From Chaetoceros tenuissimus (lineage: Eukaryota > Bacillariophyta > Thalassiosirophyceae > Chaetocerotales > Chaetocerotaceae): 64,000 bases of DNA. Where the stretch lies: positions 1,798,001-1,862,000 of the forward strand of contig BLLK01000062.1 in NCBI GenBank assembly GCA_021927905.1, read 5' to 3'. The number at the start of each line of letters is the position of its first letter. The stretch's first letter is position 1. Shown here in pieces: positions 53,660 to 64,000 of this stretch. Both the position numbers and the translations under genes were made by a program. The notes under the pieces were generated by a model. The model saw nothing but the letters and a program-made list of their open reading frames with translations, made no database searches and was not told where the DNA came from.

Positions 53660-55900
53660 ATGGCACTTCAACTTGGACTTAAGCGCTCTCTTTTCGCGAG
53701 TCAAACTCACAAGATTTCTGCAGCAAACGCAATCACCGATGTTGCAGCAAGACGTTGGAAGAGTGCAGATGCTGGTGATGTTATCGGAATTGATCTTGGT
53801 ACTACCAACAGTTGTGTTGCTGTAATGGTAAGTAATTTTCTTTGTCATATGTAGATCTTTGGCAATCATTTTCATTTCCTGTCAAAACTTTCTTCCATAT
53901 GGACGGAATATTATTTTTCTTTGGCATTGTAATTTTCCCTTTTCTCTTTTGAAACTCTAACATATAAATGATTGGAAATTATAGGAAGGTCGTAATGCAC
54001 GTGTAATTGAAAACTCTGAGGGAGCACGTACTACTCCATCTGTTGTTGCATTCACTGAGGATAACAACCGTCTTGTTGGTATGGCAGCTCGTCGTCAGGC
54101 AGTAACAAACCCAGACCACACTCTTTATGCAGTAAAGCGTCTTATTGGAAGAAATTACAATGATAAGGAAGTAAATGCTATTTCCAAGCTTGTACCATAC
54201 AAAATTGTCAAGTCTCCAAATAATGATGATGCATGGGTTGAAGCAAGAGGAGAAAAATACAGTCCATCTCAGATTGGATCCATGGTTTTGGGAAAGATGA
54301 AGGAGACTGCTGAAGGTTTCTTGGGAAGAGAAGTAACCAAGGCTGTTGTTACTGTACCAGCATATTTCAACGATTCTCAGCGTCAGGCAACCAAGGATGC
54401 TGGAAAGATTGCTGGACTTGACGTACTTCGTATCATCAACGAGCCTACTGCTGCTGCACTTGCATATGGAATGGATAAGGCAGATGGAAAGACTATTGTT
54501 GTATTCGATTTGGGTGGAGGAACATTTGATGTTTCTATTCTTGAGATTTCTGGAGGAGTTTTCGAAGTAAAGGCTACCAACGGAGATACTATGCTTGGAG
54601 GAGAAGATTTCGATGAGGAACTTTTGGCTCACTTGTTGGGAGACTTTAAGAAGGATTCTGGAATTGATCTTAGTGGAGATAATCTTGCTATGCAACGTTT
54701 GCGTGAAGCTGCAGAAAAGGCAAAGAGAGAGTTGGATGGACTTGCTCAAACTGATGTCTCCCTTCCTTTCATTACTGCTGATGCAACTGGACCAAAGCAC
54801 ATGAATGCTAAGATCACTCGTGCTCAATTCGAGGGACTTGTTCAACCTCTTGTAGACCGTACTCTTGGACCATGTGAGGTAAGTCATCGTATATTTTCAT
54901 GCGATATGTGAAAGTTAATGCATGAACTCATGTTTTTCTTGTTATGTAGAAATGTATGAAGGATGCTGATATTTCAAAATCAGAGATTCATGATGTAATT
55001 TTGGTTGGAGGAATGTCTCGTATGCCTAAGGTTCAGTCTACTGTCGAGCAATTCTTTGGAAAGGCTCCATCTCGTGGTGTTAATCCAGATGAGGTTGTAG
55101 CTATGGGAGCAGCTATTCAGGGAGGAGTTCTTAAGGGAGATGTAAAGGATATTCTTCTTCTTGATGTAACCCCACTTTCGCTTGGAATTGAGACTCTTGG
55201 AGGTGTAATGACCAAACTTATTCCACGTAACACAACAATCCCAACCAAGAAGAGTCAAGTATTCTCTACTGCTGCTGATAACCAGCCTCAAGTACAAATT
55301 AAGGTTCTCCAAGGAGAGCGTGAAATGGCAGCAGATAATAAGAATCTTGGTCAGTTTGATCTTGTTGGAATTCCTCCTGCACCACGTGGTGTTCCACAGA
55401 TTGAGGTATCCTTCGATATTGATGCTGATGGAATCTTGAATGTTTCTGGAAAGGATAAGGGAACTGGAAAGGAGCAAAATATTGTTATCCGTAGTAGTGG
55501 AGGATTGTCCGAGGACGATATTGAAGCAATGGTTCGTGATGCAGAAGCTAATGCTGAGGCAGATGCAGTGCGCAGACAAACGATTGAAGCTAAGAACGAG
55601 ATCGATAGTTTGACATACAGCACAAAGAAGAGTCTTGATGAACACGGAGAGAAGCTCAGTGATGATGTTAAGGCAGAGGTTGAGAAGGCAATCGCTGAAG
55701 CTAAGGAAGTTAGCGACAGTGATGACCTTGAGACTATCAAGGCTAAGATCGAGGCATTGAACCAAGCAAGTTTGAAGATTGGACAAGCTATCTACGGACA
55801 ACAGGGAGGAGATGATGCATCAGCAAGTGAAGAAAAGAAGGATGATAACACAGTCGATGCTGAATTCGAAGAGAAGGACAAGAAGGACGAAAAGAAATAG
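53660..55900 (+). CDS. Mitochondrial Hsp70 (DnaK family)
   Basis: Exons 53660-53827, 53985-54878 and 54950-55900, all phase 0, give 670 aa. The first 35 residues are Arg/Lys/Ser/Ala-rich without acidic residues, an amphipathic mitochondrial presequence. Signatures: [82 protein letters not shown]. The tail ends in the mitochondrial/bacterial type (VDAEFEEKD), not EEVD of the cytosol. It drives import and folds matrix proteins with Mge1 and J-proteins. A plastid origin is less likely because no bipartite signal peptide precedes it. Confidence 0.94.
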
Positions 55901-56373
55901 ATAGATAATGTTTAAAATTTCAACAAGAAAAATTATATGCTGAAAAGATATTTGTATTGGAACTGTTTCAATTGACATATTACTCTATGTTTGAAATAAA
56001 AGAGGAACTGTAGGCATTAGATAGATATGACCTTTTAATGTATATTGATAAATTAAAAGTAGACTTTAGAAAAGATAATGCTAATGAGTCTAGTATAAAT
56101 AAAATACTGTACTTACGAGTATAATATATAATATTTGTTATAAAAAATACATCACAAATCATCACGGCGTCATTGTATAAATAAAGAAAAGAGAAAAGGA
56201 AGAGAAGGGGAAGGATATTATATATTTAGTCTGTCCGTCGTCCGTCTTTTCACCGAAGATCAGTCCATCTGTCCATCTTCATCTTTTCATTTTCTTATTC
56301 ATTCATTTTTCATTTTCATTTGTGACCTACCATAACTTTTGGAACAAGTACCTATTCGTGTAGCAAGGAGACC
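55901..56373. other. A/T-rich intergenic region
   Basis: The 3' flank of the Hsp70 gene and promoter of the ankyrin-Kelch-MYND gene. The GTCTGTCCGTCGTCCGTC microrepeat near 56230 is the only visible pattern; it recurs as a loose GTCCATCTGTCCATC series to about 56280. Confidence 0.35.
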
Positions 56374-59300
56374 ATGGGAAAGAAAGGAAAAAGGGGAAAT
56401 GCATCATCGGCCAAGAAGAGCCACAAATTGGCATCTCATTCGCAAAAGGACTTGCTTATGTTCATCAATGACAAGACGCACACCATCGAGGATCTCCTTT
56501 CCATTAGAGGAACAAGTCCACAATACATATTCACAAGAGCTGCTGAACTAAATCTTATCTTCCGTCTTGAAGAGCTGTATGCACATTATGACATTGATGT
56601 TAATCAAATCACCGAGATGACACGTGAACCGTTTAGAATATGCAAAGATACGCCTCTTCATGCTGCTGTGGACGGCAATTCTGTCAATGCTGTGAAATGG
56701 CTTCTCGATAAAGGTGCAGACCCGAACTCTGTTTCAGAATACATCATCAATGGGGAGAAGGATGTCATATCTTCCCTCTGGAGAGCTGCAGAATTTGGTA
56801 ATAGTCGGATTGGGTATCTATTATTGAATGCAGGGGCTGACCCGAACACGGCGAAGTTATCAACAGGGAATACAGCCCTATACATCGCTGTACAAAATAG
56901 CCAAAAAGAAATGATATCTTTATTATTGAGTGTCAATGCATGTCCCAACACTGTCGGGACAGGTGGTTTTCAACGATCTATGCCGCCTATTATTTGTGCA
57001 ATTTCCAAAGGCAATTTAGATGTTGTGGCACAATTGATAAATGCGGGTGCTTCTCTAACACATATGCACAAAATGTGGACTGATACTATAATGAATCAGA
57101 TGCGAAATAGTGGAATGACTGCTGCAGGACAGTATTCAAGAAAAATTTCACAGAAGGAGATAAAATTGCTTACGGAACTTATCGATATTAGCAAAATCGA
57201 AAAATTGAGAAATGATGAGACCTATAAGATGGCTTGTTCTCAAGAAAAATGTGGAAACTATAGGGAAGCGTTGAAGCTATTGCAAAAAGTTCCATTAAAG
57301 CTTGCAAAAGCGCAACTCAGACAAGATATCGAAAGACTGATCTCCTTTCTATATGGAAATAAGGGTAGTGATGGATTAACATCGATCTGGAAACAATATC
57401 CACCAAGCAAGAAAGAAATCAGACCATTTCCTCTACAATTTGGAGCATGGGTCCAAGTGGGGAGGAAAGTGTATACCCATGGTGGCCTTAATTTTATGGA
57501 GAAACAGATATTTCAAAGAAAAACTCAATTAGATGAATTGTGGGAATTAGATCTTGATACAAGGGTTTGGAGGTACGTTTTCAACATAGAAATCTTGCTT
57601 AGGTATATGTTCGTTGATACCTTAATCACGTTGTTGTATTTTGTAGAAAACTGAAGACAGCGGGTCAAACTCCAGGGCCTCGATGCGGTCATGCGATGTT
57701 TTACTACAATAATTCACTCTACATTTGGGGTGGAAAATTTGGGTTGGGCATGACAACGGATGGTTGTCTTGACTCTAAACTCTATCGACTAGAACTCAGT
57801 GAAGTAGGGGGGGTGTTTACATGGAATGTTGTCAAAACCAAAGGATCGTTGAAACCTTCGCCTAGAGAAGAGTTCGCGAGTACTATGTACAGAGGAAAAT
57901 TTTATATCGATGGAGGTGCTCTCAGAGGTTCATGCTCTGACATAGCTGATGATTTGTGGTGCTTTGATCTTACTTCTCTAAGATGGACAGCTCTTCCACC
58001 GAGCAAAACAAAGCGTTATCATCATGGCATGTTTGCGGCTAGAGGAAAGCTCTTCGCATTTGGAGGTAGAATGTTTGAGGAAGATTGTGTGAATGTTCAT
58101 CAGGCTTCACATTCCATTGATACTTTCGAATCATATGACATCGACAGTAAGAAATGGACCAAAGTAAGAGCAGGTGGAGACAAGACTTACGACGTCAGCG
58201 AGTTTTGTCTATTACCATTATATGGAAAAAATAGAGACACTGAGGAGCCCCATTCTGTTATGGTATGGGGAGGTTATAGTGAACCTTACATGAAGTTGGA
58301 TAGTGCCAAAGTTTATGGGGAAGACTTTCATGAGTTTTGTACCCCATACAGAAAGAGATTGTTGAGATATGATGTGGATGCCAACACTTGGACGCTATTG
58401 AAACCAACTGCAGAGGTTTTGCCAAAGGCTGACTCCTTTGGCGCAGAACTTGGCTCTTCTGAAGATGGATACACCAAACTCCTCTTTGGTGGTGGCTATG
58501 GCTTTACTGATAAGAGTACAACAATGAATCCAGACGAGTTTGATCCCATGTAAGTATTACATTTTAGTCCTCTAGCTAGGATCCACCTACACATGAATTG
58601 TCTCATAATTTTCCAATTTATGTACTACCGTAGGTCTCGTGCTTTCATTGAGAAGGCGCGTATTGAGTCTGAAGAGGCTGGGATTGATAGTTCAGCGAGT
58701 CTCACACCAGAAGCATCTACTAGTCTATATGAAGTTTCTATTTTGGACACAAGTGATCCAAATTACTGTGCATTGAGAAATAATTTCAAAGGATCTAGTT
58801 GGGCTTGGAAATTTTTTGACTTGGGTGAAGGGAGACCCGGCATTAATGCAGACTGCACAGCATTTTCTCCAACCCTTCACTTACTTTCAGATCTAACCTT
58901 ACAAGATTTCATGGAAAATCCTTGCGAGAAGGTAAACCTTGACGATGAAAAATCATTACTTGGGGTACGCGTTAAAGTGAAGGGACTACAGAGTAAGAAG
59001 GAATTGAACGGAAGCATAGGTAGATGTGGGATTTTCAATGGTGAAAAAGGTAGATATCAAGTATTTATCCCATCCTATGAAAAAGGGTAAGTCGAAATTT
59101 TAAGTTTTCATTTTCATTTGTCAATAATATAGCTTACGAACCATTGTTCGAAGGGGCCCATTTGCTTTCTATGCAAAGCCAGAGAATTTGACTTTGGCAG
59201 AACCTGTTGATGACATTCAGTCTATGTTCCAAAAAGGTGCCATTGGAGAAAGGGCGACTTTCCCTACAGTGATCATGCCATATATGCTTCCAATGCACTG

Positions 59301-60633
59301 TGAAATCACGACTTCACCGCTTGACATGATTTTCAACGAAAGTGCGATCCCAAATGCGAAAATGGAAGACTTGACACTTGTCTCAGACACGTACCACGGC
59401 CCTGTCTCTAGAGAAGCGCAAAGTATTTTGAAGGCCATCGGCATGCAGAAGGGTAGCATGATAACATTTCCACTTTGTCCTGCCTCCATGTCGAATGATA
59501 TCAAGAAAGAGACGAAAGTTAAATTTGATATTTTGTCGAAATTTTATTTTGAACAGAAGAAAAAGGATGAGGAAGCTATTAAGCTCTACGAAGACCGCCT
59601 TAGAAGTAAATCTTCTGATCAAAATTCTTACAATTGGCTTAAACTCACTGTGTCAATCAATGGGATCATTCCATTGGTTGAGAGAGTCATAATTGTTTCA
59701 CCTGAAATATCGATGCAAAATCTACACCATCAGGTCTTGTGTCCATGCATAGGTTGGGGTGAAAACTACCACGGATATGCATTCAGAGTGATTCCGAAAG
59801 AAGCAGCATCAATTCAAGGTATCTCAAAGAATAGTAATTTCAAAAAAGCCATGAGAGAGATGTCGCATGCATGCTGGATAGGACCTAACAAAACATCTGC
59901 TTTAGATTCCATATACCAATTTCTTTACATTGGATGCGCACTAGCTAACGACAAGGCTATTACACTACGCGATATATTTGACGATTGTCCTGAAGACAAA
60001 GTATACCTTCAGTATGTATATGACTTTGGAGACTTTTACAGCCACTCAATCACCTTGGAAAAATATAACGACGACGTACCAAAGGATGCAACAGTTGCGT
60101 ACCTATTGTCAGGTGCAAATCCTTGTCCTCCTGAAGATATTGGTGGATTCCAAAAGTATGGTTCGGTAGTATCTAAGTTGTGTGGGAAGGTTGCCCATGA
60201 AGACGAAACTTTAAATTTATCTGAGAATGAAAACTTTCTTTCACCTTCTAATAAAAGGTGGTGGGATTTACTGAACTCGGAAGTGAGGGGCAAAGTAAAT
60301 ATGTTGGGCATTTCCAACCCAATGGCTTTCAATCTCGAGTATCATCGTGACAAACTTTCTATAGCAATTCGCAAGAAACAAATAAAGACAATCGATGCTA
60401 GGAAGGCTTGGACACAACGTAGTAATAATGGAGTCACTTCCGAAGCACATGTTCCTGTATTGAAGGAAATCACCGATCCCAAAAAGATTTGCGCTGTTTG
60501 TGGCGTTTCCGTTGCATTAAAACTCTGTGCAGGTTGTCAAGGCATTGCTTTCTGTTCCAGAGAGCACCAGGTCCAGTACTGGCCTCAGCACAAAAAAGAC
60601 TGTAAAGCAGCACAAAAAGCAGCTAAAAAGTAG
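56374..60633 (+). CDS. Ankyrin-Kelch-MYND multidomain protein
   Basis: Four exons (56374-57572, 57647-58549, 58634-59086, 59154-60633) give 1344 aa. Ankyrin repeats fill about residues 85-240 (TPLHAAVDGNSVNAVKWLLD, YLLLNAGADPNT, LLSVNACPNTVG, QLINAGASLTHM). A helical linker leads to Kelch repeats (about 375-720: GPRCGHAMFYYNNSLYIWGG, RYHHGMFAARGKLFAFGG, VMVWGGY). An unassigned C-terminal region of about 450 residues ends in an MYND zinc finger (CAVCGVSVALKLCAGCQ, FCSREHQ, then H-x3-C). MYND and Kelch both bind proteins, so it may be a hub or adapter. Splice phases 2, 2, 2 are all met with GT-AG sites. Confidence 0.88.
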
Positions 60634-60813
60634 AGATGATACCACAAGTACCATGTACTCGTGAAAGATAGCACTTCATTAATTATGTTATTCCAAGAAG
60701 ATCAAGTATCAGATCAATTCAACTGCTTAATTACAATTACAAATCTAACTTCAAAGAAAATATTCATATTAAGTTAAAATTCCTACTGATAAGTAACTAC
60801 ACAGATTTTTATG

Positions 60814-61908
60814 CTATGCACTTTTTTGTTTTTCTTCGTTTCGTAAAAAGTTCATCCATTCTGGGTGGTCCTGCCCATTTGCTCCAAAGTAACCAATTAC
60901 GGATTCAAAAGACTTGACAAACTCATCTGCACTGGAGAAAGTCTTTCCAAAAGGGTAAGCACGGACTTTCACATCGCGTCCTGTCACTTTCATTCCTATG
61001 TTTTCATCTCCATGCCAAAGATTATGTAACCCATGCAATCCCATAAATCTAATTGGTCGTTTACTCATCTTTGCAAGTGTAAAAGCTCCCGGAAAGACAG
61101 GCTGAAGACCTTTCTCTGGACTTGGGTTCAATTGACCTTCAGGTAAAATACCAATATCAAAACCCTCATCAAAAGCTTCTTTAATTCCTCTCAATAAAGA
61201 CTTGAACGAAGCTCTTTTATAGACATTATTACTCCCATTTCCATTATCTTCCATCTCGACTGGAAAGAATCCACACATTCGAAAACACAAACCAGTAACA
61301 AAATTCTTTTCCAAGTCTTTCCAGTAAATGATCTTGATTGGTCTCTTCTTTTTCCCACGAAGTTTTTTATCGGCCGCTAAAAGTACAAATATATCAAGCA
61401 TGCTGGTGTGATTGCACACCCAAATAGCAGCTTCATTATTATCTCCTGCTTCTTGTTCCTTGATTACTTCTAATTTTGCAAATGGTATCAAGCGCATTAA
61501 CCATCTACTGCAAAATTGACTTGTGCGAAGAGAAATCTTTTCTTTCTTAGTCTTTGAAATTATTTTTGCCTTGTGTAATGCTGCAATAGGTAAAAGTGTG
61601 GCTGGAAGTGCTACACACATGGATGCAACATATGCCATCATGCCAGTCTTGGTCAAACTTGCCTTCAAAGGATGCATAGAAGATGATACCTGTGTCTCAG
61701 CGACCGACTGCAAGCTGAATAGAGGCGATGCTAATAAAGATGTCTTTCTGCTGACTTCACCATGAGAAGTAGCAGTGGAAGCATCATCCTTGAATGTAGA
61801 TGAACCAACACGGCTCAGCTGTCCAGACGGAACAAAACCTTCAATTACAGATGGGACTAGGACGAGAACCCATACTGCAAAATATGTGAACCTTGTTGAT
61901 TGAAGCAT
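60814..61908 (-). CDS. Plastid-type 1-acylglycerol-3-phosphate acyltransferase (PlsC family)
   Basis: 364 aa. Signal peptide and EGF|VP site (VWVLVLVPSVIEGFVPSG) mark plastid import. A hydrophobic segment (about 90-112) precedes the PlsC motifs: motif I is ICNHTSMLDIFVL (N-H-x4-D), motif II-like FFPVEME, motif III GILPEGQLNPSPE in place of F-P-E-G-T-R-S, and motif IV RPIRFMGL. It should acylate lysophosphatidate to phosphatidate, feeding plastid glycerolipid synthesis; activity on another lysolipid cannot be excluded given the altered EGTR. It is not near the other lipid genes but adds to the window's lipid theme. Confidence 0.83.
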   Translation of the reverse strand: MLQSTRFTYFAVWVLVLVPSVIEGFVPSGQLSRVGSSTFKDDASTATSHGEVSRKTSLLASPLFSLQSVAETQVSSSMHPLKASLTKTGMMAYVASMCVALPATLLPIAALHKAKIISKTKKEKISLRTSQFCSRWLMRLIPFAKLEVIKEQEAGDNNEAAIWVCNHTSMLDIFVLLAADKKLRGKKKRPIKIIYWKDLEKNFVTGLCFRMCGFFPVEMEDNGNGSNNVYKRASFKSLLRGIKEAFDEGFDIGILPEGQLNPSPEKGLQPVFPGAFTLAKMSKRPIRFMGLHGLHNLWHGDENIGMKVTGRDVKVRAYPFGKTFSSADEFVKSFESVIGYFGANGQDHPEWMNFLRNEEKQKSA

Positions 61909-62639
61909 CTCAATTTTGATGAATAGAACTTGCCCTAGATGTTATTATTCTTGAGAGTATCACGTCCGAGATGGATTGTGCACTGCTTCAGCTTCCGAGA
62001 TTGTAGGTAGTGCAATCTTATGATGTGTTTTAAACCACAACATAGGTTTGATTCTTATCCTACCACAATACTCACACAACATTCTCACTAGCTAGTACTC
62101 CTGACTCCTGCTTCCTGCTTCAAAAAGAAAGGTGATGTATGTTGATGATGATTTGACAAACTACATACTACATAAAGTACGTACAGGATTCTTTTTCTTC
62201 ATCTTGGGGACACTCTAATCTTATCCTCATTTTTTGGCAAAAGCATTGGGCAGAAGGCAGAAGAGCAGAGCGAAGTAAGAAGTACCTCACCCTCTACATA
62301 CCGATCCTAATACATGCTCAACTTCCCCTAGTTTGCACACATATTCAAAGATAACAGATACTTCCAATAATTTCGAGTTTGCAAATGAATGGGAGGATAA
62401 AAAATATTCATAATATTATATGAAAAACGTAATAGCCACCTCTTCTGTACTTGCTTTATGCCAAAACCAGCAATGAATCTATTGAAATATGTGGAAGAAG
62501 AAACAAATAAGCTAACAATTCAAAAACGATTTTGATTTATAATCTTTACACTACAATTAAACCCCCCAATTGTAAAACAAAGAAACAAATCTTGAAGTCT
62601 TCTAATACTACTGGAAGTGAATTTTGAGACACCCAGTAT
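61909..62639. other. Intergenic region
   Basis: 731 bp between the acyltransferase start and the 3' end of the next minus-strand gene. It contains pyrimidine-rich CCTGACTCCTGCTTCCTGCTTC near 62100 and no open frame of note. Confidence 0.35.
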
Positions 62640-64000
62640 TTACTTAGAATAGTCTCTTGTCGTGTCATACGTATCCAGACCCATAGATGTGAGTTTTTCA
62701 AGATTTCTTGCTTTGTTTGCTAGTCTTCTCAATTCAATCGCTGCTAGTTCACGTGGTTCTTCCTCATCATCACTACTGTCCTCATCATCACTAATGTCTT
62801 CCTCAACAACTGCCTGCCTTTTGCGCTTTCTTTCAGCTGCCTCTTCTGCTGCAGTTTCATGCAATTGTGAAACTGAATTACTGATTCCTTCATTTGTACG
62901 TCTAGCTACAGCTCGTGATGGACGTTGGCCCGGTATGACAGGTACCACTTCTGGAACAGCATCAAGGATTTCAACATTATGATTTGTACCTTCATCATTA
63001 TTTCCCAGTTGTTCTGCAACTTCGGGCAATGGATCAGTTGGTGCCTCGTCGAGAATACTCTCATCAGAAACTGCTTGGCACTGTGGTAAAATAATTTCCA
63101 AAATCCAGTCTGGTTCAGACTGAAGTTCTTCCGCCTTTTCGAATCGCTCTTTGAACTTAGGGATGCTTCGAGCGTCAAAAGCAGTTCTAGAATCAACAGC
63201 TTCACCACATTTTTCTAGAGAAAGACTAGATGACAAATGTAGTCTCATATACGGCAGGTCAGATAACTTGCTAAGAATCGATTGCTCAGAAACATCAGCC
63301 ATGTAATCTCTATCCAGAAATGTCGATACTTTTAGCAAATATTGATAAATTTGATACTCAGAGATACCAGCATCCTTGTAATCTTTAGTTGCAGCAAGAA
63401 GAGCAGCCAACTCCTCTTTTGTCACCCCGATCAGTTTTTTGTGAATAAATAGAACGTAAAGAAAACTTTGGCGACCATCAGGGTTACCAAATCTCTCTTT
63501 ACCAAATCTAAAGTAACCATCACCATATTTGCATGCAAGTTTAGCGATCTTCAATGAATGAAAACTGATTTCAATTGTTTTCTTCACAAACTCATGATCA
63601 TGTCTATTTCCATAGTCACCTGCACAATGGACTTGTTGGACATATTCTCTGTAGCGTTTGTTTCTTTCCTGTTGTAATTCATATTCATGTAATTTGAGAG
63701 AATTGGAATACAAATATTGTATAAGACAAAGACAGTACTTACTATTTTTGACAACCCATCGAGTACAGGAATATCTAATGTTTCCAAAACATTTGAAGTT
63801 AGTTCGTCTTGACTTCTATCAAGAGATTCAGTTCCCTCCTCGTCGTCACTAAACACTCCGTCATTATCATCATCAATTGTGCATTCCTCAACATTTGGCC
63901 GATTTTTTGGAGTTTGGAACATTGGTACACTTGGGTTTTTTAAACGATCTTTGAGAGATGGACGCTTTTTGAGAGCAGTGTCATGAAAGATAGATACACT
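62640..64000 (-). CDS. Unknown acidic nuclear-type protein, 5' end missing
   Basis: Exons 63743 to beyond 64000 and 62640-63668 are joined by a 74-bp GT-AG intron (GTAAGT...AACAG, phase 0); at least 428 residues lie in the window. The upstream part is basic then acidic (LKKRPSLKDRLKNPS, DDDNDGVFSDDEEGTES). The middle is compact and helical (KKTIEISFHSLKIAKLACKYGDGYFRFGKERFG, LYVLFIHKKLIGVTKEELAALLAATKDY). The C-terminus has KRKRQ followed by an acidic EEDISDDEDSSDDEEE run. I do not recognise a domain; a chromatin- or ribosome-assembly-type protein would fit the composition but is not shown. Confidence 0.6.

Noticed and set aside
53979-54887. A 302-codon minus-strand open frame opposite the mitochondrial Hsp70 gene
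   Set aside because: It is the mirror of a highly conserved coding exon; the product is Ser/Cys/Ile-rich without family features. Codon bias of the sense strand explains it.
54980-55801. A 273-codon minus-strand open frame opposite the last Hsp70 exon
   Set aside because: Same reason: antisense shadow of a conserved exon.
1-64000. tRNA, rRNA or CRISPR features
   Set aside because: No cloverleaf with a GGTTCGA-type T-arm, no rRNA-like conserved block and no regularly spaced direct repeats were seen; a covariance search would be decisive for tRNAs and small RNAs.

Overview
The window looks like nuclear DNA of a diatom (photosynthetic stramenopile). Genes are dense on both strands and carry short GT-AG introns of about 40-300 bp. 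Several predicted proteins begin with a signal peptide followed by an ASAFAP-like site (QAF|AP, SAF|SP, AAF|SV, DAF|SV, EGF|VP), which is the import signal for red-algal-derived secondary plastids. A one-helix chlorophyll-binding protein, a DGAT1 with an N-terminal PH domain and a protein made only of helicase-associated repeats also fit a diatom. The species cannot be named from sequence alone. Exon joins were worked out by hand from GT/AG sites, reading phase and family alignment.

1-6.5 kb: plastid-type proteins. A partial secreted protein is followed by two paralogous small proteins on either side of a GT25-like glycosyltransferase, a small thylakoid-type membrane protein and a one-helix LHC-like protein. 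6.6-11.6 kb: ER Hsp70 of the HYOU1/Grp170 type and a Gln/Asn-rich bZIP factor. 11.7-19.4 kb: PH-DGAT1 and a CDP-alcohol phosphotransferase (EPT/CEPT) in divergent orientation, both using diacylglycerol; then a methyltransferase, an unknown four-helix membrane protein and IMP-specific 5'-nucleotidase. 19.4-20.5 kb: a gene-free stretch with nested TTCTACT/AGTAGAA inverted repeats. 20.5-26.9 kb: a carotenoid-oxygenase-like protein lacking three of four iron histidines, a five-exon helicase-associated-repeat protein, a phosphopantetheinyl transferase and an SDR. 27-31 kb: an eight-exon ISWI remodeller. 31.2-38.9 kb: aldo-keto reductase, SET-TPR protein, a kinase-like protein without the HRD aspartate, a PH-domain protein and a MAPR-type cytochrome b5 protein. 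39.6-44.3 kb: a five-exon tandem CCCH zinc-finger protein and a HAD phosphatase. 44.9-53.3 kb: an unknown two- or three-exon gene, CDIN1-like nuclease, an unknown basic/disordered protein, a four-exon tail-anchored protein, an unknown Cys-motif/Rossmann-like protein, a GPR180/TMEM145-like 7TM protein and an alpha/beta hydrolase. 53.6-64 kb: mitochondrial Hsp70, an ankyrin-Kelch-MYND protein, a plastid PlsC acyltransferase and the 3' part of an unknown acidic nuclear-type protein.

Functional links are loose, as usual in a eukaryote. There is a lipid theme (DGAT1, EPT/CEPT, PlsC acyltransferase, phosphopantetheinyl transferase), a chaperone theme (ER and mitochondrial Hsp70) and a chromatin/regulation theme (bZIP, ISWI, SET, CCCH). 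No tRNA, rRNA, CRISPR array or complete transposon was recognised.
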